Of a stretch of 64,000 nucleotides of DNA, positions 41,616 through 51,024 are shown one piece after another (within the stretch, counting starts at the first letter, position 1; each line of letters starts with the position of its first letter). Position numbers and translations under genes: made by a program. The notes under the pieces are model-generated. The model ran no database searches. It was not told the DNA's origin and saw nothing but the letters and a program-made list of their open reading frames with translations. The DNA is from JBHGYD01 sp041920415 (GTDB lineage Bacteria > Bacillota > Bacilli > Bacillales > Anoxybacillaceae): contig JBHGYD010000006.1 of assembly GCA_041920415.1 (NCBI GenBank), forward strand, positions 41,408-105,407, written 5' to 3'.

Positions 41616-43406
41616 CTATTCCATTTTTGCATTCGGCAAGTAAAACGTAAACGTCGTTCCTTCATGAAGCTTGCTATGCACGGAAATCATCCCTTTATGG
41701 GCTTCGACGATGTTTTTCGCAATCGCAAGGCCCAATCCTGTTCCAGAACGGCCGCGTGTGCGCGCTTTGTCCGCTTTGTAAAAACGTTCAAATACAAACG
41801 GTAAATCTTCTTCAGGAATACCTGAACCGGAATCTTGAACGTGAATCGTGACCCCGTCGCCGCTTCGTTCTACAATGACTTTTACCATTCCGTTTTCGTC
41901 GGTATGACGAATCGCGTTATCAATTAAGTTCGTCAACACTTGTTCGATGCGGTCAGGGTCGATCGTTAGTTGAACGATTTCGTCTTTCAGTTCAGCTGAT
42001 AAATGAATTTGTTTTTCCTTGGCCAAGCCTTGGAATTTACGAATAATCCGTTCTATATACGGACCAATCTCTACGGTTTCGTAATTTAACGTCATATGTC
42101 CGGCTTCCATGCGCGCTAAATCTAATAAATCATTGACGAGACGCCCCATTCGTAACGATTCGTCATATATGACTTTGGCCATCTCTTTCTTTTCCTCATC
42201 CGTTGCGGCAATATCATCAATGATGGCTTCGCTATACCCTTGCAGCATCGCAATCGGCGTGCGAAGTTCATGGGAAACGTTAGCAATAAAATCTTTCCGC
42301 AGCTTGTCCAATCGGCGCTCTTCCGTCATATCGCGCAAGACAGCGACCGCTCCACGAACAGCCGTCTGGTTATAAAGCGGTGTCATTAAAATGACCCATG
42401 TACGCCCTTGCAGCGTTAATTCCGCCACTTGTTCTTTTTCTTCGCTAACGACGCGGGCGAACAACTCCTTCACTTGCGGCGGCAATGGCGCCATCGCCTC
42501 GCCTTCATTTCCTTGTTCAAAATACCATGTCTGCAAAAATCGCTCCGCTGGTGGGTTCGTAATTAAAATTTCCCCGTCGCGATTAAAAGTAATGACACCA
42601 TCTGCCATGCTGCTTAAAATGCTCGCCAGTTGCTCTTTTTCTTGGTTTAACGCATTAATATTAAATTGCAGCCGCCTTCCCATTTGGTTAAACGCCATCG
42701 CTAACTCGCCAATTTCATCATGGGTTAAAATCGGCACTTTCGTATCAAATTTACCGCGGGCAACTTCAAAAGCAGCTTGGCGCATTTTGCGAAGCGGAGC
42801 GGTAATTCGTGTTGATAAGAAAAACGCAAACACCGTCGTTAAGACTATTGCAATGAACGCCGCAAGAAAAATGAATTTCTTCGTTTGTTGTGTTGTATCT
42901 TCAACGATTTTTAACGACTGGTAAATAAATACCGCTCCATGTTTTCCGTCGGCTGTCTTTAGCGGCACACCGACAATAAGCAATTCGCCGTAACGGTCAG
43001 CACCAGCTTGAACGTTCGGCAAGTATGTTTTCTTTTTTACTTTTTTTTGTTCTGTAAATACGGTTTTTAAATCTTTGTCTTTTTGAATAAGTGATAATGG
43101 CAAATTACGAAGTTGAGCATTTGTTGAAGAATACCAATAATGATGGTCATCGGCGATAATAACCGCTTTTGACATATCCCCGACTAACGTCCAAGCAATG
43201 GAGCGAGCAAGCTTCTCGTCTCTATACTCTTCCATCACTTCTGCTACTTTTGTTGCCAATTGGGTTAGCTCTTTTTCTGCTTCTTGAACATGATAATTTT
43301 CAAAAAACTTTAGGAGAAGAATCGTTAAAATAAAGAGAACACATGAAACAAGCAACAAAATGGTAAACCATAGTTTCCCGACAACGCTTCGCCAAAACCA
43401 CATCAT
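41616..43406 (-). CDS. resE: Sensor histidine kinase ResE
   Basis: Membrane sensor of the ResDE system for aerobic/anaerobic respiration. N-terminal membrane helix (~residues 13-33), an extracellular domain, a second helix (~170-192), a HAMP domain with TRITAPLRKMRQAAFEVARGKFD, a PAS region (LASILSSMADGVITFNRDGEIL), HisKA with the phosphorylated His in FIANVSHELRTPIAMLQGY, and the ATPase domain with IDNAIRHT and GTGLGLAIAKNIVEAHKG. 596 residues, like B. subtilis ResE. ATG 43406 overlaps the resD stop. Confidence 0.95.
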   Translation of the reverse strand: MMWFWRSVVGKLWFTILLLVSCVLFILTILLLKFFENYHVQEAEKELTQLATKVAEVMEEYRDEKLARSIAWTLVGDMSKAVIIADDHHYWYSSTNAQLRNLPLSLIQKDKDLKTVFTEQKKVKKKTYLPNVQAGADRYGELLIVGVPLKTADGKHGAVFIYQSLKIVEDTTQQTKKFIFLAAFIAIVLTTVFAFFLSTRITAPLRKMRQAAFEVARGKFDTKVPILTHDEIGELAMAFNQMGRRLQFNINALNQEKEQLASILSSMADGVITFNRDGEILITNPPAERFLQTWYFEQGNEGEAMAPLPPQVKELFARVVSEEKEQVAELTLQGRTWVILMTPLYNQTAVRGAVAVLRDMTEERRLDKLRKDFIANVSHELRTPIAMLQGYSEAIIDDIAATDEEKKEMAKVIYDESLRMGRLVNDLLDLARMEAGHMTLNYETVEIGPYIERIIRKFQGLAKEKQIHLSAELKDEIVQLTIDPDRIEQVLTNLIDNAIRHTDENGMVKVIVERSGDGVTIHVQDSGSGIPEEDLPFVFERFYKADKARTRGRSGTGLGLAIAKNIVEAHKGMISVHSKLHEGTTFTFYLPNAKME

Positions 43407-44122
43407 TCATTAACAACCTCGAACTTATAGCCAACTCCCCAGACGGTCACAATCATCTTGGCCGCTGCTGGCGAAACTTTATTTAACTTTTCACGAAGGC
43501 GTTTAATGTGAGTATCGACCGTGCGCAAGTCACCGAAAAATTCATAATGCCATACTTCTTTCAACAACTGCTCTCGGTCAAACACTTTATCCGGTGATTT
43601 CGCTAAAAATAACAGCAATTCATATTCCTTCGGCGTTAAGCTGACTTCTTTGCCATCCGCCGTGACACGGTGCGCATCATTATCAATCGTTAAATGTGGA
43701 AAGACAAGAACGTCTTTTGCCGTTGTATCTGCTTGTAAGTAAACCGTATTGGCGGCACGGCGCAATAATGCTTTCACACGCAATACAACTTCACGGGGAC
43801 TGAACGGTTTGACAATATAATCATCCGTCCCTGCTTCGAATCCTTGCACGCGATTCGCTTCCTCCCCTTTGGCCGTCAACATAATGATTGGCGTTGCTTT
43901 CTTTTCACGAATTTCCTTGCATACGTCAACGCCGTCCTTGCCCGGCAACATTAAGTCAAGCAAGATTAAGTCATAGTCGTTTTCCAACGCTTTTTTGAGC
44001 GCATCGTCTCCATTATCGGCCTCTTCAATGAGGTACTCTTCGCGCTCTAAATACATTTTCAATAAGCGACGAATTCGCTCTTCGTCATCGACCACTAAAA
44101 TTTTCACTTGTTTATCCATCAT
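43403..44122 (-). CDS. resD: Response regulator ResD
   Basis: Response regulator of the OmpR class controlling cytochrome biogenesis and anaerobic genes. Receiver domain with the acidic pair VVDDEERIRR, phosphorylated Asp at about residue 56 (LILLDLMLPGKDG), MLTAKG and KPFSPREVVLRVKALLRR. The C-terminal winged helix includes LTPKEYELLLFLAKSPDKVF and RTVDTHIKRLREKL. 239 residues. ATG 44122 follows GGGAGG. It overlaps resE by 4 bp; a terminator at 44263-44293 separates it from resC. Confidence 0.96.
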   Translation of the reverse strand: MMDKQVKILVVDDEERIRRLLKMYLEREEYLIEEADNGDDALKKALENDYDLILLDLMLPGKDGVDVCKEIREKKATPIIMLTAKGEEANRVQGFEAGTDDYIVKPFSPREVVLRVKALLRRAANTVYLQADTTAKDVLVFPHLTIDNDAHRVTADGKEVSLTPKEYELLLFLAKSPDKVFDREQLLKEVWHYEFFGDLRTVDTHIKRLREKLNKVSPAAAKMIVTVWGVGYKFEVVNE

Positions 44123-44262
44123 ATGAACATCCTCCCTCGTTCACTATTTTACAAAAGTGTGCCCGTTTTATCTACATTTTCCCGGAATGAACATAGAAAT
44201 ACAGAAAACAAAAATATTTTATGAAGCCATCGTCATTTTTTCTTTCAATCTCAACGCCGCAC

Positions 44263-44293
44263 AAAAAAGAGGATATCTCATAATGAGACATCC
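44263..44293 (-). terminator. Terminator after resC
   Basis: On the minus strand GGATGTCTCAT (44283-44293) pairs with ATGAGATATCC (44271-44281), followed by TCTTTTTT. It separates resABC from resDE. Confidence 0.78.
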
Positions 44294-44306
44294 CCCTTTG
44301 TCTTTG

Positions 44307-45491
44307 TTATGACCCTGCATAAGAGTGTAACCCTGCAATGACAAGATTGACCGCGACAAGGTTAAACATAATAATCGCAAACCCGATGACCGCAAGCCAT
44401 GCGGACTTTTCCCCATGCCATCCTCTTGATAAGCGAAGATGTAAAAACGCGGCATAAAATAGCCATGTAATTAAGGCCCATACTTCTTTCGGATCCCAAC
44501 CCCAAAAACGCGTCCACGCAATTTGCGCCCAAATCATAGCGAAAATGAGCGCCCCAAGCGTAAACACAGGAAAGCCAATCGCCACCGCCCGATAACTAAT
44601 TTCATCGGTCAAATCTAAATTGACATTTTTCACTAACGGCTGTAACGCTGCGGCCACGCGCTTTCGTAATACAAGGCGCAACAACCAATACAAAACAAAT
44701 CCGCCCATCAATGACCAAATGACCGTGTTTAATTTTTTCGCATTAATGATTGCTGGCATTTCGACAAGCGGTTTAAAACGATCAGCGCTTTCTTTTTCGA
44801 GTTTCCCCTTATGTGGTCCAACAAGTGCTGGCATCTCATACACTACTTCTGTTTTTGTGCCATTTTTGTCGATCCATTTAAATTTCGCTTCATAATCGGC
44901 AGCGCCAAATGCTGTTGAAACAGCGACAAAGCCGAGTGTTGCAATTAAACAGAATAGAACGAACTCCAGCCAAAACGTGCGTTTGCTTGGTTTCGATTGG
45001 TCGACGACGCGAATTAAATAAATGAGTCCTGCTGCAAAACTGACCGCTAAAATCGCTTCCCCAGCCGCCGCTGTTGTGACATGAATTTGCAGCCAATCGC
45101 TCTGTAACGCTGGAATAAGCGGCGTAATCTCGCGCGGAAACATACTTGCATAAGCAATGACGAGAAGCGCAACCGGCAATGTGAATAAACCAAGCACACT
45201 TGTTTTATAAATAAAGTAAATAATAATAAATGCCCCAACAAGCATCATTCCGAAAAATGTCGTAAACTCAAATAAGTTGCTGACCGGTGCGTGTCCCGCC
45301 GCAATCCATCTTGTAATAAAATACCCTACTTGAGAAATAAATCCCGCAATCGTAATGATAATCCCGATGGTTGACCAGCGATTCGTGCGCGGCTTTTCTT
45401 TTTTATCACGAATCGCACCGCCAAAAAATAGCGTTCCGATTAAATAGAGAACAAACGCTATATAAAGCAATGTGCTACTTAGTTGCGCCAT
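44307..45491 (-). CDS. resC: Cytochrome c biogenesis protein ResC (CcsA family)
   Basis: Part of the ResBC haem-handling complex for cytochrome c maturation. A polytopic membrane protein of 394 residues. The haem-binding tryptophan-rich motif WTRFWGWDPKEVWALITWLFYAAFLHLRL is near the C-terminus, with conserved histidines in DWLQIHVTTAAAGEAIL and in RGWHGEK. The ATG at 45491 follows GGAGGAG and overlaps the end of resB by 17 bp. Confidence 0.95.
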   Translation of the reverse strand: MAQLSSTLLYIAFVLYLIGTLFFGGAIRDKKEKPRTNRWSTIGIIITIAGFISQVGYFITRWIAAGHAPVSNLFEFTTFFGMMLVGAFIIIYFIYKTSVLGLFTLPVALLVIAYASMFPREITPLIPALQSDWLQIHVTTAAAGEAILAVSFAAGLIYLIRVVDQSKPSKRTFWLEFVLFCLIATLGFVAVSTAFGAADYEAKFKWIDKNGTKTEVVYEMPALVGPHKGKLEKESADRFKPLVEMPAIINAKKLNTVIWSLMGGFVLYWLLRLVLRKRVAAALQPLVKNVNLDLTDEISYRAVAIGFPVFTLGALIFAMIWAQIAWTRFWGWDPKEVWALITWLFYAAFLHLRLSRGWHGEKSAWLAVIGFAIIMFNLVAVNLVIAGLHSYAGS

Positions 45492-47139
45492 TCATTTCTC
45501 CTCCTTGCGCTGCTTTCTTCTCGACTTCTGCTTGGTCGATTGGCATCGTTAACCCCGTTCCCTCGATGACATACTTGATTTCATTTTTCAATCCGAACCA
45601 GTTTTTATTTGTATGGGCCGCAAGCCACACTTCACCATTCACACGCTGCAGCCAAATGCGACGATGGTTCCAATACATTCCTTGAATGAGACCAATCATA
45701 AAAATCGCTCCGCCGACTCCTAAAATCCATAACGTAAAATCACGACGTACTGTTAAAGCGGAAACGTTTCTTGTCTCTATACCGGCAAACGCCATTTTAT
45801 ATTTATTATTGCCAAATGGCTCAATCGTCTGACGAATCGCCACAAAACTCACTTCACCTTTAGGCTTGTCCGGTGCATACATTTTAAAGACAAATGCTGG
45901 ATTGTTTGGAATTTTCGATTTTGTCGATGGGTTCCCATCATCATCAAAATAAAAGTCAGGAAAATAACTGAGCAACTCCACGCGATATCCTTTTCCGAGA
46001 TCGTAAGAAGGTTGCGGATTATGTAAATCAACCGTCACCATGCCGAATTGCTGATTTGTTTTTTTATCGATTAAATAAAAGGACATTTTATTTAGTTCAT
46101 TGAGTTTAAAATCGACTTGATATAGCGCGTAATGATCGTATTTAAGCGGGTGGTTGACACGAATATGATATTCTTTTATTTTCTTGAGCTTCGGCTCTTC
46201 TCCTGGCACAATCGGACCGACGCGCTTGTAAAGAACAACGTTAGATTGATAGTTTTTGGCGACCATTCGGTTTCCCACTTTATCAATTGCTGCCTGAAAT
46301 ACTTGATTTTCTTTGTTTTTATCGTATACTTCAAAAATAAATTTCTCATTTTTTAAAAAATATTTACCATTTGTACCAGGAATTGCTTTTGTTTCTCCTT
46401 CACGAATCCAAAGTACTTTATCAACGTACATGCCCGGTACAAAGCGAAGCATCGCACCGATTAAAAAAATGATTAAGCCGATGTGGTTGACATACGGTCC
46501 CCACCGCGAAAACCGTCCTTTTTCAGCGAGAATGTTACCGTTTTCTTCGCGAATTTGATAACGGCGTTTCGACAACCGCTCTTTCACTTTTTCGAAAAGG
46601 TGCTCATCATTTATTTTCGTCGCGCTAAACAAACGCTGGCGGCGCAAAAATGACGTATGCCGCGTCACTCCTTGATTTTTCAAAGCGCGGTAAAGCGGAA
46701 TCACCCGGTCTAAACTGCAAATGACCAGCGAAACGCCAATGGAAGCTATCAACAGCATGTACCACCAAGAGCCATATAAATTATCAAACCCGAGTTGATA
46801 ATACAATTTCCCCGCCCATCCGTATTGATCTTCATAATATTGTGCGGGCGTTACGTTTGGCGGTAGATACATTTCTTGTGGGAAAATCGTGCCAATAGCC
46901 GAGGCAATGAGCGTAATGACAATGAGCCACACGCCGACTTTAACAGACGAAAAAAAGTTCCAAATTTTATCAATTATTGTCTTATTGTACGTTTGTGAGC
47001 GGCGGGCGCTTCCTTCATAGCGCATGTTCAATAATTTTTTCGATGTGTCTTCTTCAATCGGTTTTCCGCACGATTCACAAAAAACGGTACCATATGGGTT
47101 GACGTGACCACATTCACATTTTACTTGTTCCATTGCCAA
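45475..47139 (-). CDS. resB: Cytochrome c biogenesis protein ResB
   Basis: Membrane partner of ResC in cytochrome c assembly. It begins with a small zinc-ribbon-like segment (CECGHVNPYGTVFCESCG). Then come membrane helices (VGVWLIVITLIASAIGTIFPQEMYLP; YMLLIASIGVSLVICSLDR; GPYVNHIGLIIFLIGAMLRF), a large extracellular domain (~residues 235-475) and a last helix (LWILGVGGAIFMIGLIQGMYW). 554 residues. It lies 6 bp after resA. Confidence 0.95.
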   Translation of the reverse strand: MAMEQVKCECGHVNPYGTVFCESCGKPIEEDTSKKLLNMRYEGSARRSQTYNKTIIDKIWNFFSSVKVGVWLIVITLIASAIGTIFPQEMYLPPNVTPAQYYEDQYGWAGKLYYQLGFDNLYGSWWYMLLIASIGVSLVICSLDRVIPLYRALKNQGVTRHTSFLRRQRLFSATKINDEHLFEKVKERLSKRRYQIREENGNILAEKGRFSRWGPYVNHIGLIIFLIGAMLRFVPGMYVDKVLWIREGETKAIPGTNGKYFLKNEKFIFEVYDKNKENQVFQAAIDKVGNRMVAKNYQSNVVLYKRVGPIVPGEEPKLKKIKEYHIRVNHPLKYDHYALYQVDFKLNELNKMSFYLIDKKTNQQFGMVTVDLHNPQPSYDLGKGYRVELLSYFPDFYFDDDGNPSTKSKIPNNPAFVFKMYAPDKPKGEVSFVAIRQTIEPFGNNKYKMAFAGIETRNVSALTVRRDFTLWILGVGGAIFMIGLIQGMYWNHRRIWLQRVNGEVWLAAHTNKNWFGLKNEIKYVIEGTGLTMPIDQAEVEKKAAQGGEMNGATK

Positions 47140-47145
47140 AACTCC

Positions 47146-47667
47146 CTACGGTTTAATGCTTTCCATGTATTGCTGTACCATCTCTTCTGTCATCGTTCCT
47201 GTAATGATTTTTTTAATTGTTCCGTTTTTGTCAATTAAAAATGTTGCCGGCAGTTGGTCAATGTCATAGGCGTCCATCACTTGGTCCTCACGATCGATAA
47301 CAACTGGAAATGTTAGTCCAAATCGATCAACAAACTTTTGCACACTTAGCTTTGGTTCACCGACATTAACGGCCAATACTTCGACCCCTTGTTTCTTATA
47401 AATTTGATATTGTCGGTTAATATACGGCATTTCTTTTTCGCACGGCTTACACCACGTTCCCCAAAAATTGAGAAATACCCCTTTGCCACGGTAATCAGAT
47501 AAACGGTGTGTCTTTCCGTTTAAATCCGTCAACACAAAATCAGGGGCAGTGGCACCGACTTTAATGGCTGTTTTTTCCGTAAAAAAGTTCGAATAAATCG
47601 TATAGCCCACTGCGCTAAGCAACAGTAATAAAATAACCGTTCTCACAACAAGCCGTTGTTTTTTCAT
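47146..47667 (-). CDS. resA: Thiol-disulfide oxidoreductase ResA
   Basis: A membrane-anchored, extracytoplasmic thioredoxin-like protein that reduces apocytochrome c. The N-terminal anchor is RTVILLLLLSAVGYTIYSNFF, and the active site is NFWGTWCKPCEKEMPYI, with CxxC as CKPC instead of the B. subtilis CEPC. The cis-proline region QLPATFLIDKNG is intact. 173 residues. ATG 47667 with AAGGGAG upstream. First gene of resABC, with a promoter at 47706-47733. Confidence 0.95.
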   Translation of the reverse strand: MKKQRLVVRTVILLLLLSAVGYTIYSNFFTEKTAIKVGATAPDFVLTDLNGKTHRLSDYRGKGVFLNFWGTWCKPCEKEMPYINRQYQIYKKQGVEVLAVNVGEPKLSVQKFVDRFGLTFPVVIDREDQVMDAYDIDQLPATFLIDKNGTIKKIITGTMTEEMVQQYMESIKP

Positions 47668-47705
47668 AGATCTAACTCCCTTGAAGCAAAGATATACTAT
47701 TTCCC

Positions 47706-47733
47706 ATTATAGCAATATTCACTATCTTCATAA
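47706..47733 (-). promoter_or_regulatory. Possible promoter of resABC
   Basis: On the minus strand TTATGA (47728-47733) and TATAAT (47706-47711) with a 16-bp spacer. The -35 box is poor, as expected for an activator-dependent promoter such as one controlled by ResD. Confidence 0.5.
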
Positions 47734-47772
47734 TGAAAATGATATGAAAATTGTGTGACAAATGACAATTGT

Positions 47773-48510
47773 TTACTTATGAACTCCTTCGCCGGATAAC
47801 GCAAGCGCGCGAAGTTGTTTCACTTCATGCGGCGATAACTCCCGATAATCGCCGGGATTTAATCCTTTCAAATCAAGGAACGCATAACGCTCCCGCTTCA
47901 GTTTCATCACGCGACAGCCGATCGCTTCAAACATGCGGCGCACTTGGCGATTACGCCCTTCATGAATGCGTATTTCAATGATCGCCGTTTGTTTCCGCTT
48001 ATCGAGTGAAAGCATTTTCACTTTTGCCGGTGCTGTCATGCCATCCTCGAGCATAATTCCTTTTTCTAATTGTTTCAGTTGCTCTCGTGTTGGGATGCCT
48101 TTGACTTTGGCAATATACACTTTTTCGATTTCGTAGCGAGGGTGCATGAGAAGGTTCGCAAAATCCCCATCGTTCGTCAATAACAATAACCCTGATGTAT
48201 CGTAATCTAATCGTCCAATCGGGTAAATGCGCTTGTCCAACCCCTCAAAAAAATCAGTAACGACTTTTCGGCCTTTATCATCTTTCACGCTCGAAATGAC
48301 ACCGCGTGGCTTATAAAGAAGGTAATAAACCGGTTCTTCCCTCTCAACCGGAATACCGTCCACTTCGATTTTATCTTGAGGACCTACTTTCACACCGAGC
48401 TCGGTCACCACTTTGCCGTTTACTTTTACTTTTCCTTGTAAAATGAGCTCTTCTGCTTTTCTTCGTGATGCAATTCCCGCATGGGCAATGACTTTTTGCA
48501 ATCGTTCCAT
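47773..48510 (-). CDS. rluB: 23S rRNA pseudouridine synthase RluB
   Basis: Forms a pseudouridine in domain V of 23S rRNA. N-terminal S4 RNA-binding domain (MERLQKVIAHAGIASRRKAEELI), then the catalytic motif IGRLDYDTSGLLLLTNDGDFAN with the nucleophilic Asp, and EGRNRQVRRMFEAIG. The frame continues upstream to 48591, but ATG 48510 is where homologues begin and has GAGGTG upstream. 245 residues. It lies between spmB and resA as in B. subtilis. Confidence 0.93.
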   Translation of the reverse strand: MERLQKVIAHAGIASRRKAEELILQGKVKVNGKVVTELGVKVGPQDKIEVDGIPVEREEPVYYLLYKPRGVISSVKDDKGRKVVTDFFEGLDKRIYPIGRLDYDTSGLLLLTNDGDFANLLMHPRYEIEKVYIAKVKGIPTREQLKQLEKGIMLEDGMTAPAKVKMLSLDKRKQTAIIEIRIHEGRNRQVRRMFEAIGCRVMKLKRERYAFLDLKGLNPGDYRELSPHEVKQLRALALSGEGVHK

Positions 48511-48605
48511 CATTCTCACCTCTTCAATCATCTTACTCTTTCCACAAAAAAGATACAAGCATTGTCCCCTCACTATTTTTATCATACCCACCTTTTTTCG
48601 ACAAA

Positions 48606-48634
48606 CAAAAAAGCAACCTACATCGTTAGGTTAC
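48606..48634 (-). terminator. Terminator of dacB-spmA-spmB
   Basis: On the minus strand GTAACCTA (48627-48634) pairs with TAGGTTGC (48613-48620, one G-T pair), followed by TTTTTTG. Confidence 0.75.
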
Positions 48635-48635
48635 T

Positions 48636-49169
48636 TTATCTTCCAAATATGAATAATACAATAAAAAATGAAACGATAAAACTAAGTACATCCGCTAAAA
48701 TTCCTACTTTCAACGCATCGCCCATTTTTTTAATGCCAACAGCCCCAAAGTAAACGGTTAACACGTACAACGTCGTTTCCGTGCTCCCTTGAATCGTCGA
48801 GGCGAGCCGGCCGATAAACGAATCGGGGCCGTATGTGGCAATCAAATCGGTCGTCATGCCTAAAGCGGCCGTTCCAGAAATCGTACGAATCATCGCCAGC
48901 GGCACGACTTCTGCTGGAAGACCAATCGTTTCCATCAGCGGCTTAATGAAGTTCATCATGTAGTCCAATGCTCCCGAAGCGCGAAAAATCGAAATCGACA
49001 CAAGCATGCCGACTAAATATGGAATGACGGAAAAAGCAATTTGAATCCCTTCCTTTCCACCTTCGACAAACGCTTCATAAGTCGGAACTTTTTTGAATGT
49101 ACCGTATAAAAGAATAAAAGCAATGGTCGCAGGAATTAACCAAATGGAAATGTATTGAATAAGCGCCAT
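48636..49169 (-). CDS. spmB: Spore maturation protein SpmB
   Basis: A membrane protein needed for normal spore core dehydration in B. subtilis, acting with SpmA. 177 residues with a nucleoside-recognition (Gate) domain: KEGIQIAFSVIPYLVGMLVSISIFRASGALD and RTISGTAALGMTTDLIATYGPDSFIGRLASTIQGSTETTLYVLTVYFG. ATG 49169 overlaps the spmA stop (TAATG). Last gene of dacB-spmA-spmB. Confidence 0.95.
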   Translation of the reverse strand: MALIQYISIWLIPATIAFILLYGTFKKVPTYEAFVEGGKEGIQIAFSVIPYLVGMLVSISIFRASGALDYMMNFIKPLMETIGLPAEVVPLAMIRTISGTAALGMTTDLIATYGPDSFIGRLASTIQGSTETTLYVLTVYFGAVGIKKMGDALKVGILADVLSFIVSFFIVLFIFGR

Positions 49170-49765
49170 TACCGCTTCCCACCTTTTCGCGTTCGTTTCC
49201 AGTGGTAATATCGATCAATAAAAATCGCGCCAATCGTTGAAAGAGTCGAAGCAACGAGTGTGGTTCCAATAATTTCTCCTGGCGCTGCGGAATTGTATGT
49301 CATCCGAATCGAGATGACCGTTGCTGGAATAAGGGTAATACCGGATGTATTCATGGCCAAAAACGTCACCATCGAGCGGCTGGCGAAATCTTGATAACCG
49401 TTTAATTTTTTCAGCTCTTCCATCGCTTTAATTCCCATCGGCGTTGCGGCGTTGCCAAGTCCAAACATATTGGCAATCATATTCGAAACAATATATCCCA
49501 TCGCCGGGTGGTTTGCTGGCACTTCAGGAAAAAGGCAGCGAACAAGCGGTTTACATAAGCGCGCTAACTTTTCCAATAATCCCGCTTCTTCCGCAATTCT
49601 CATCAACCCAAGCCAAAACACTAAAATGCTAATCATTCCGATGCTGATGGTTACTGCCTCTTTTGCGCCTTTGAACACCGCTTCATTCACTTCGTTCATC
49701 GTACCGTGTGCCATCGCAAAGAGGATCCCAACAAGCGCCATCATCATCCATATAATATTAACCAT
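49169..49765 (-). CDS. spmA: Spore maturation protein SpmA
   Basis: Partner of SpmB in spore core dehydration. Multi-pass membrane protein with the same Gate-domain family: VNEAVFKGAKEAVTISIGMISILVFWLGLM, HPAMGYIVSNMIANMFGLGNAATPMGIKAMEEL and ITLIPATVISIRMTYNSA. ATG 49765 (MVNIIW) aligns with B. subtilis SpmA and overlaps the dacB stop; the GTG at 49777 is less likely. 198 residues. Confidence 0.95.
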   Translation of the reverse strand: MVNIIWMMMALVGILFAMAHGTMNEVNEAVFKGAKEAVTISIGMISILVFWLGLMRIAEEAGLLEKLARLCKPLVRCLFPEVPANHPAMGYIVSNMIANMFGLGNAATPMGIKAMEELKKLNGYQDFASRSMVTFLAMNTSGITLIPATVISIRMTYNSAAPGEIIGTTLVASTLSTIGAIFIDRYYHWKRTRKGGKR

Positions 49766-50894
49766 CGCTTCCCACACCTAAAAAGAAAATGAACTTCCAA
49801 ATTGACGCTTTTGATGTCTCGTTTGGCGGATGCTCATACAACAGCGGCACTTCATCAACTGCTTCATCGTCCATATACAGCACGGCCTTACCGACGACGT
49901 TCGGAATACGACTTTCATCTTTCCATTCTTTTTTTGGTTTTAATAGTTTGATTTTTACGTGTAATTTCTCCATTTCTTCTTCCGTCACTGGATATAATAA
50001 ATCACGGCTCGCGCGAATCTTTTTGCGATAAAAACGATCTTTGATTTTTTTTACCATCCGCTTATCATCTACTTTTGCTAATACATAATGGTCAAATCCG
50101 TATTCATACATCGCAATATGATCGTTCCAATCATCCGGGGCATTCAGCGTCACAGCAATCAACTCTAAGCCGTCTTTCTCAGCAGTTGTGACAAGCGTGC
50201 GTTTGGCCCGTTTCGTATACCCTGTTTTTCCTCCTGTGCAGTATTCATAAAGATTCGTTAACAATTTATTTTTATTGCGCCATATTCGGTCCCACTCTTC
50301 ATCCGGATTAGGAGCGCGATATACTTTTGTGCCAGCAACTTTGCGAAACTCTTTATTTTGCATCGCATAGCGCATTAATAACGCCATATCGTAAGCGGTG
50401 GAATAATGGTTTTCCGCATCGTCTAAGCCGTGCGGATTCGCAAAATGCGTATCTCTCATCCCGATTTCTGCTGCCTTTTGATTCATTAAAAACACAAACC
50501 CTTCGACACTTCCTCCGACATGCTCAGCAATCGCAATCGCCGCATCGTTCCCCGAACGAAGCATAAGTCCGTATACAAGGTCACGCAGTTTGATTTTTTC
50601 GCCTTCTTTCAAATAAATCGATGACCCTTCCGCACGAACAGCGCGAGAGCTCACCCTCACCGTTTCATTCATTTTTCCTGACTCAATCGCTAAAATGGCC
50701 GTCATAATTTTCGTAATGCTGGCAATACGCCGCTTTGTATACGCGTCTTTTTCAAACAACACGCGTCCTGATTGCTGCTCCATTAAAATCGCACTTTGCG
50801 CGCTAACTTCTTGTGCCTCCGTTTGCTTCGGAATACATGAAAAAATCATGGTAAGCGCTATGATGAATAGAATCCACCTTTTCCCTAGCTCCAT
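49758..50894 (-). CDS. dacB: D-alanyl-D-alanine carboxypeptidase DacB
   Basis: A sporulation-specific penicillin-binding protein 5* that trims cortex peptide side chains. Signal peptide in the first ~28 residues, active-site tetrad SITK (in KRRIASITKIMTAILAIESGK), SGND (LMLRSGNDAAIAIAEHVGG) and KTGYT (CTGGKTGYTKRAKR). C-terminal beta domain and amphipathic anchor. ATG 50894 after AAAGGGATGGG gives 378 residues, close to B. subtilis DacB (382); the longer frame to 51152 is not coding. Together with spmA and spmB it controls cortex and core. Confidence 0.95.
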   Translation of the reverse strand: MELGKRWILFIIALTMIFSCIPKQTEAQEVSAQSAILMEQQSGRVLFEKDAYTKRRIASITKIMTAILAIESGKMNETVRVSSRAVRAEGSSIYLKEGEKIKLRDLVYGLMLRSGNDAAIAIAEHVGGSVEGFVFLMNQKAAEIGMRDTHFANPHGLDDAENHYSTAYDMALLMRYAMQNKEFRKVAGTKVYRAPNPDEEWDRIWRNKNKLLTNLYEYCTGGKTGYTKRAKRTLVTTAEKDGLELIAVTLNAPDDWNDHIAMYEYGFDHYVLAKVDDKRMVKKIKDRFYRKKIRASRDLLYPVTEEEMEKLHVKIKLLKPKKEWKDESRIPNVVGKAVLYMDDEAVDEVPLLYEHPPNETSKASIWKFIFFLGVGSDG

Positions 50895-51024
50895 GTAATC
50901 CCATCCCTTTTGCCGTTTTGTACAAGTGTATGCGCAAAATAGATGGATATGCGTGAAAATGTACAAGTTCCGCATGACAAAACGAACGAAGATACAATTT
51001 CCTCGCTCGTCATGATCATAATGC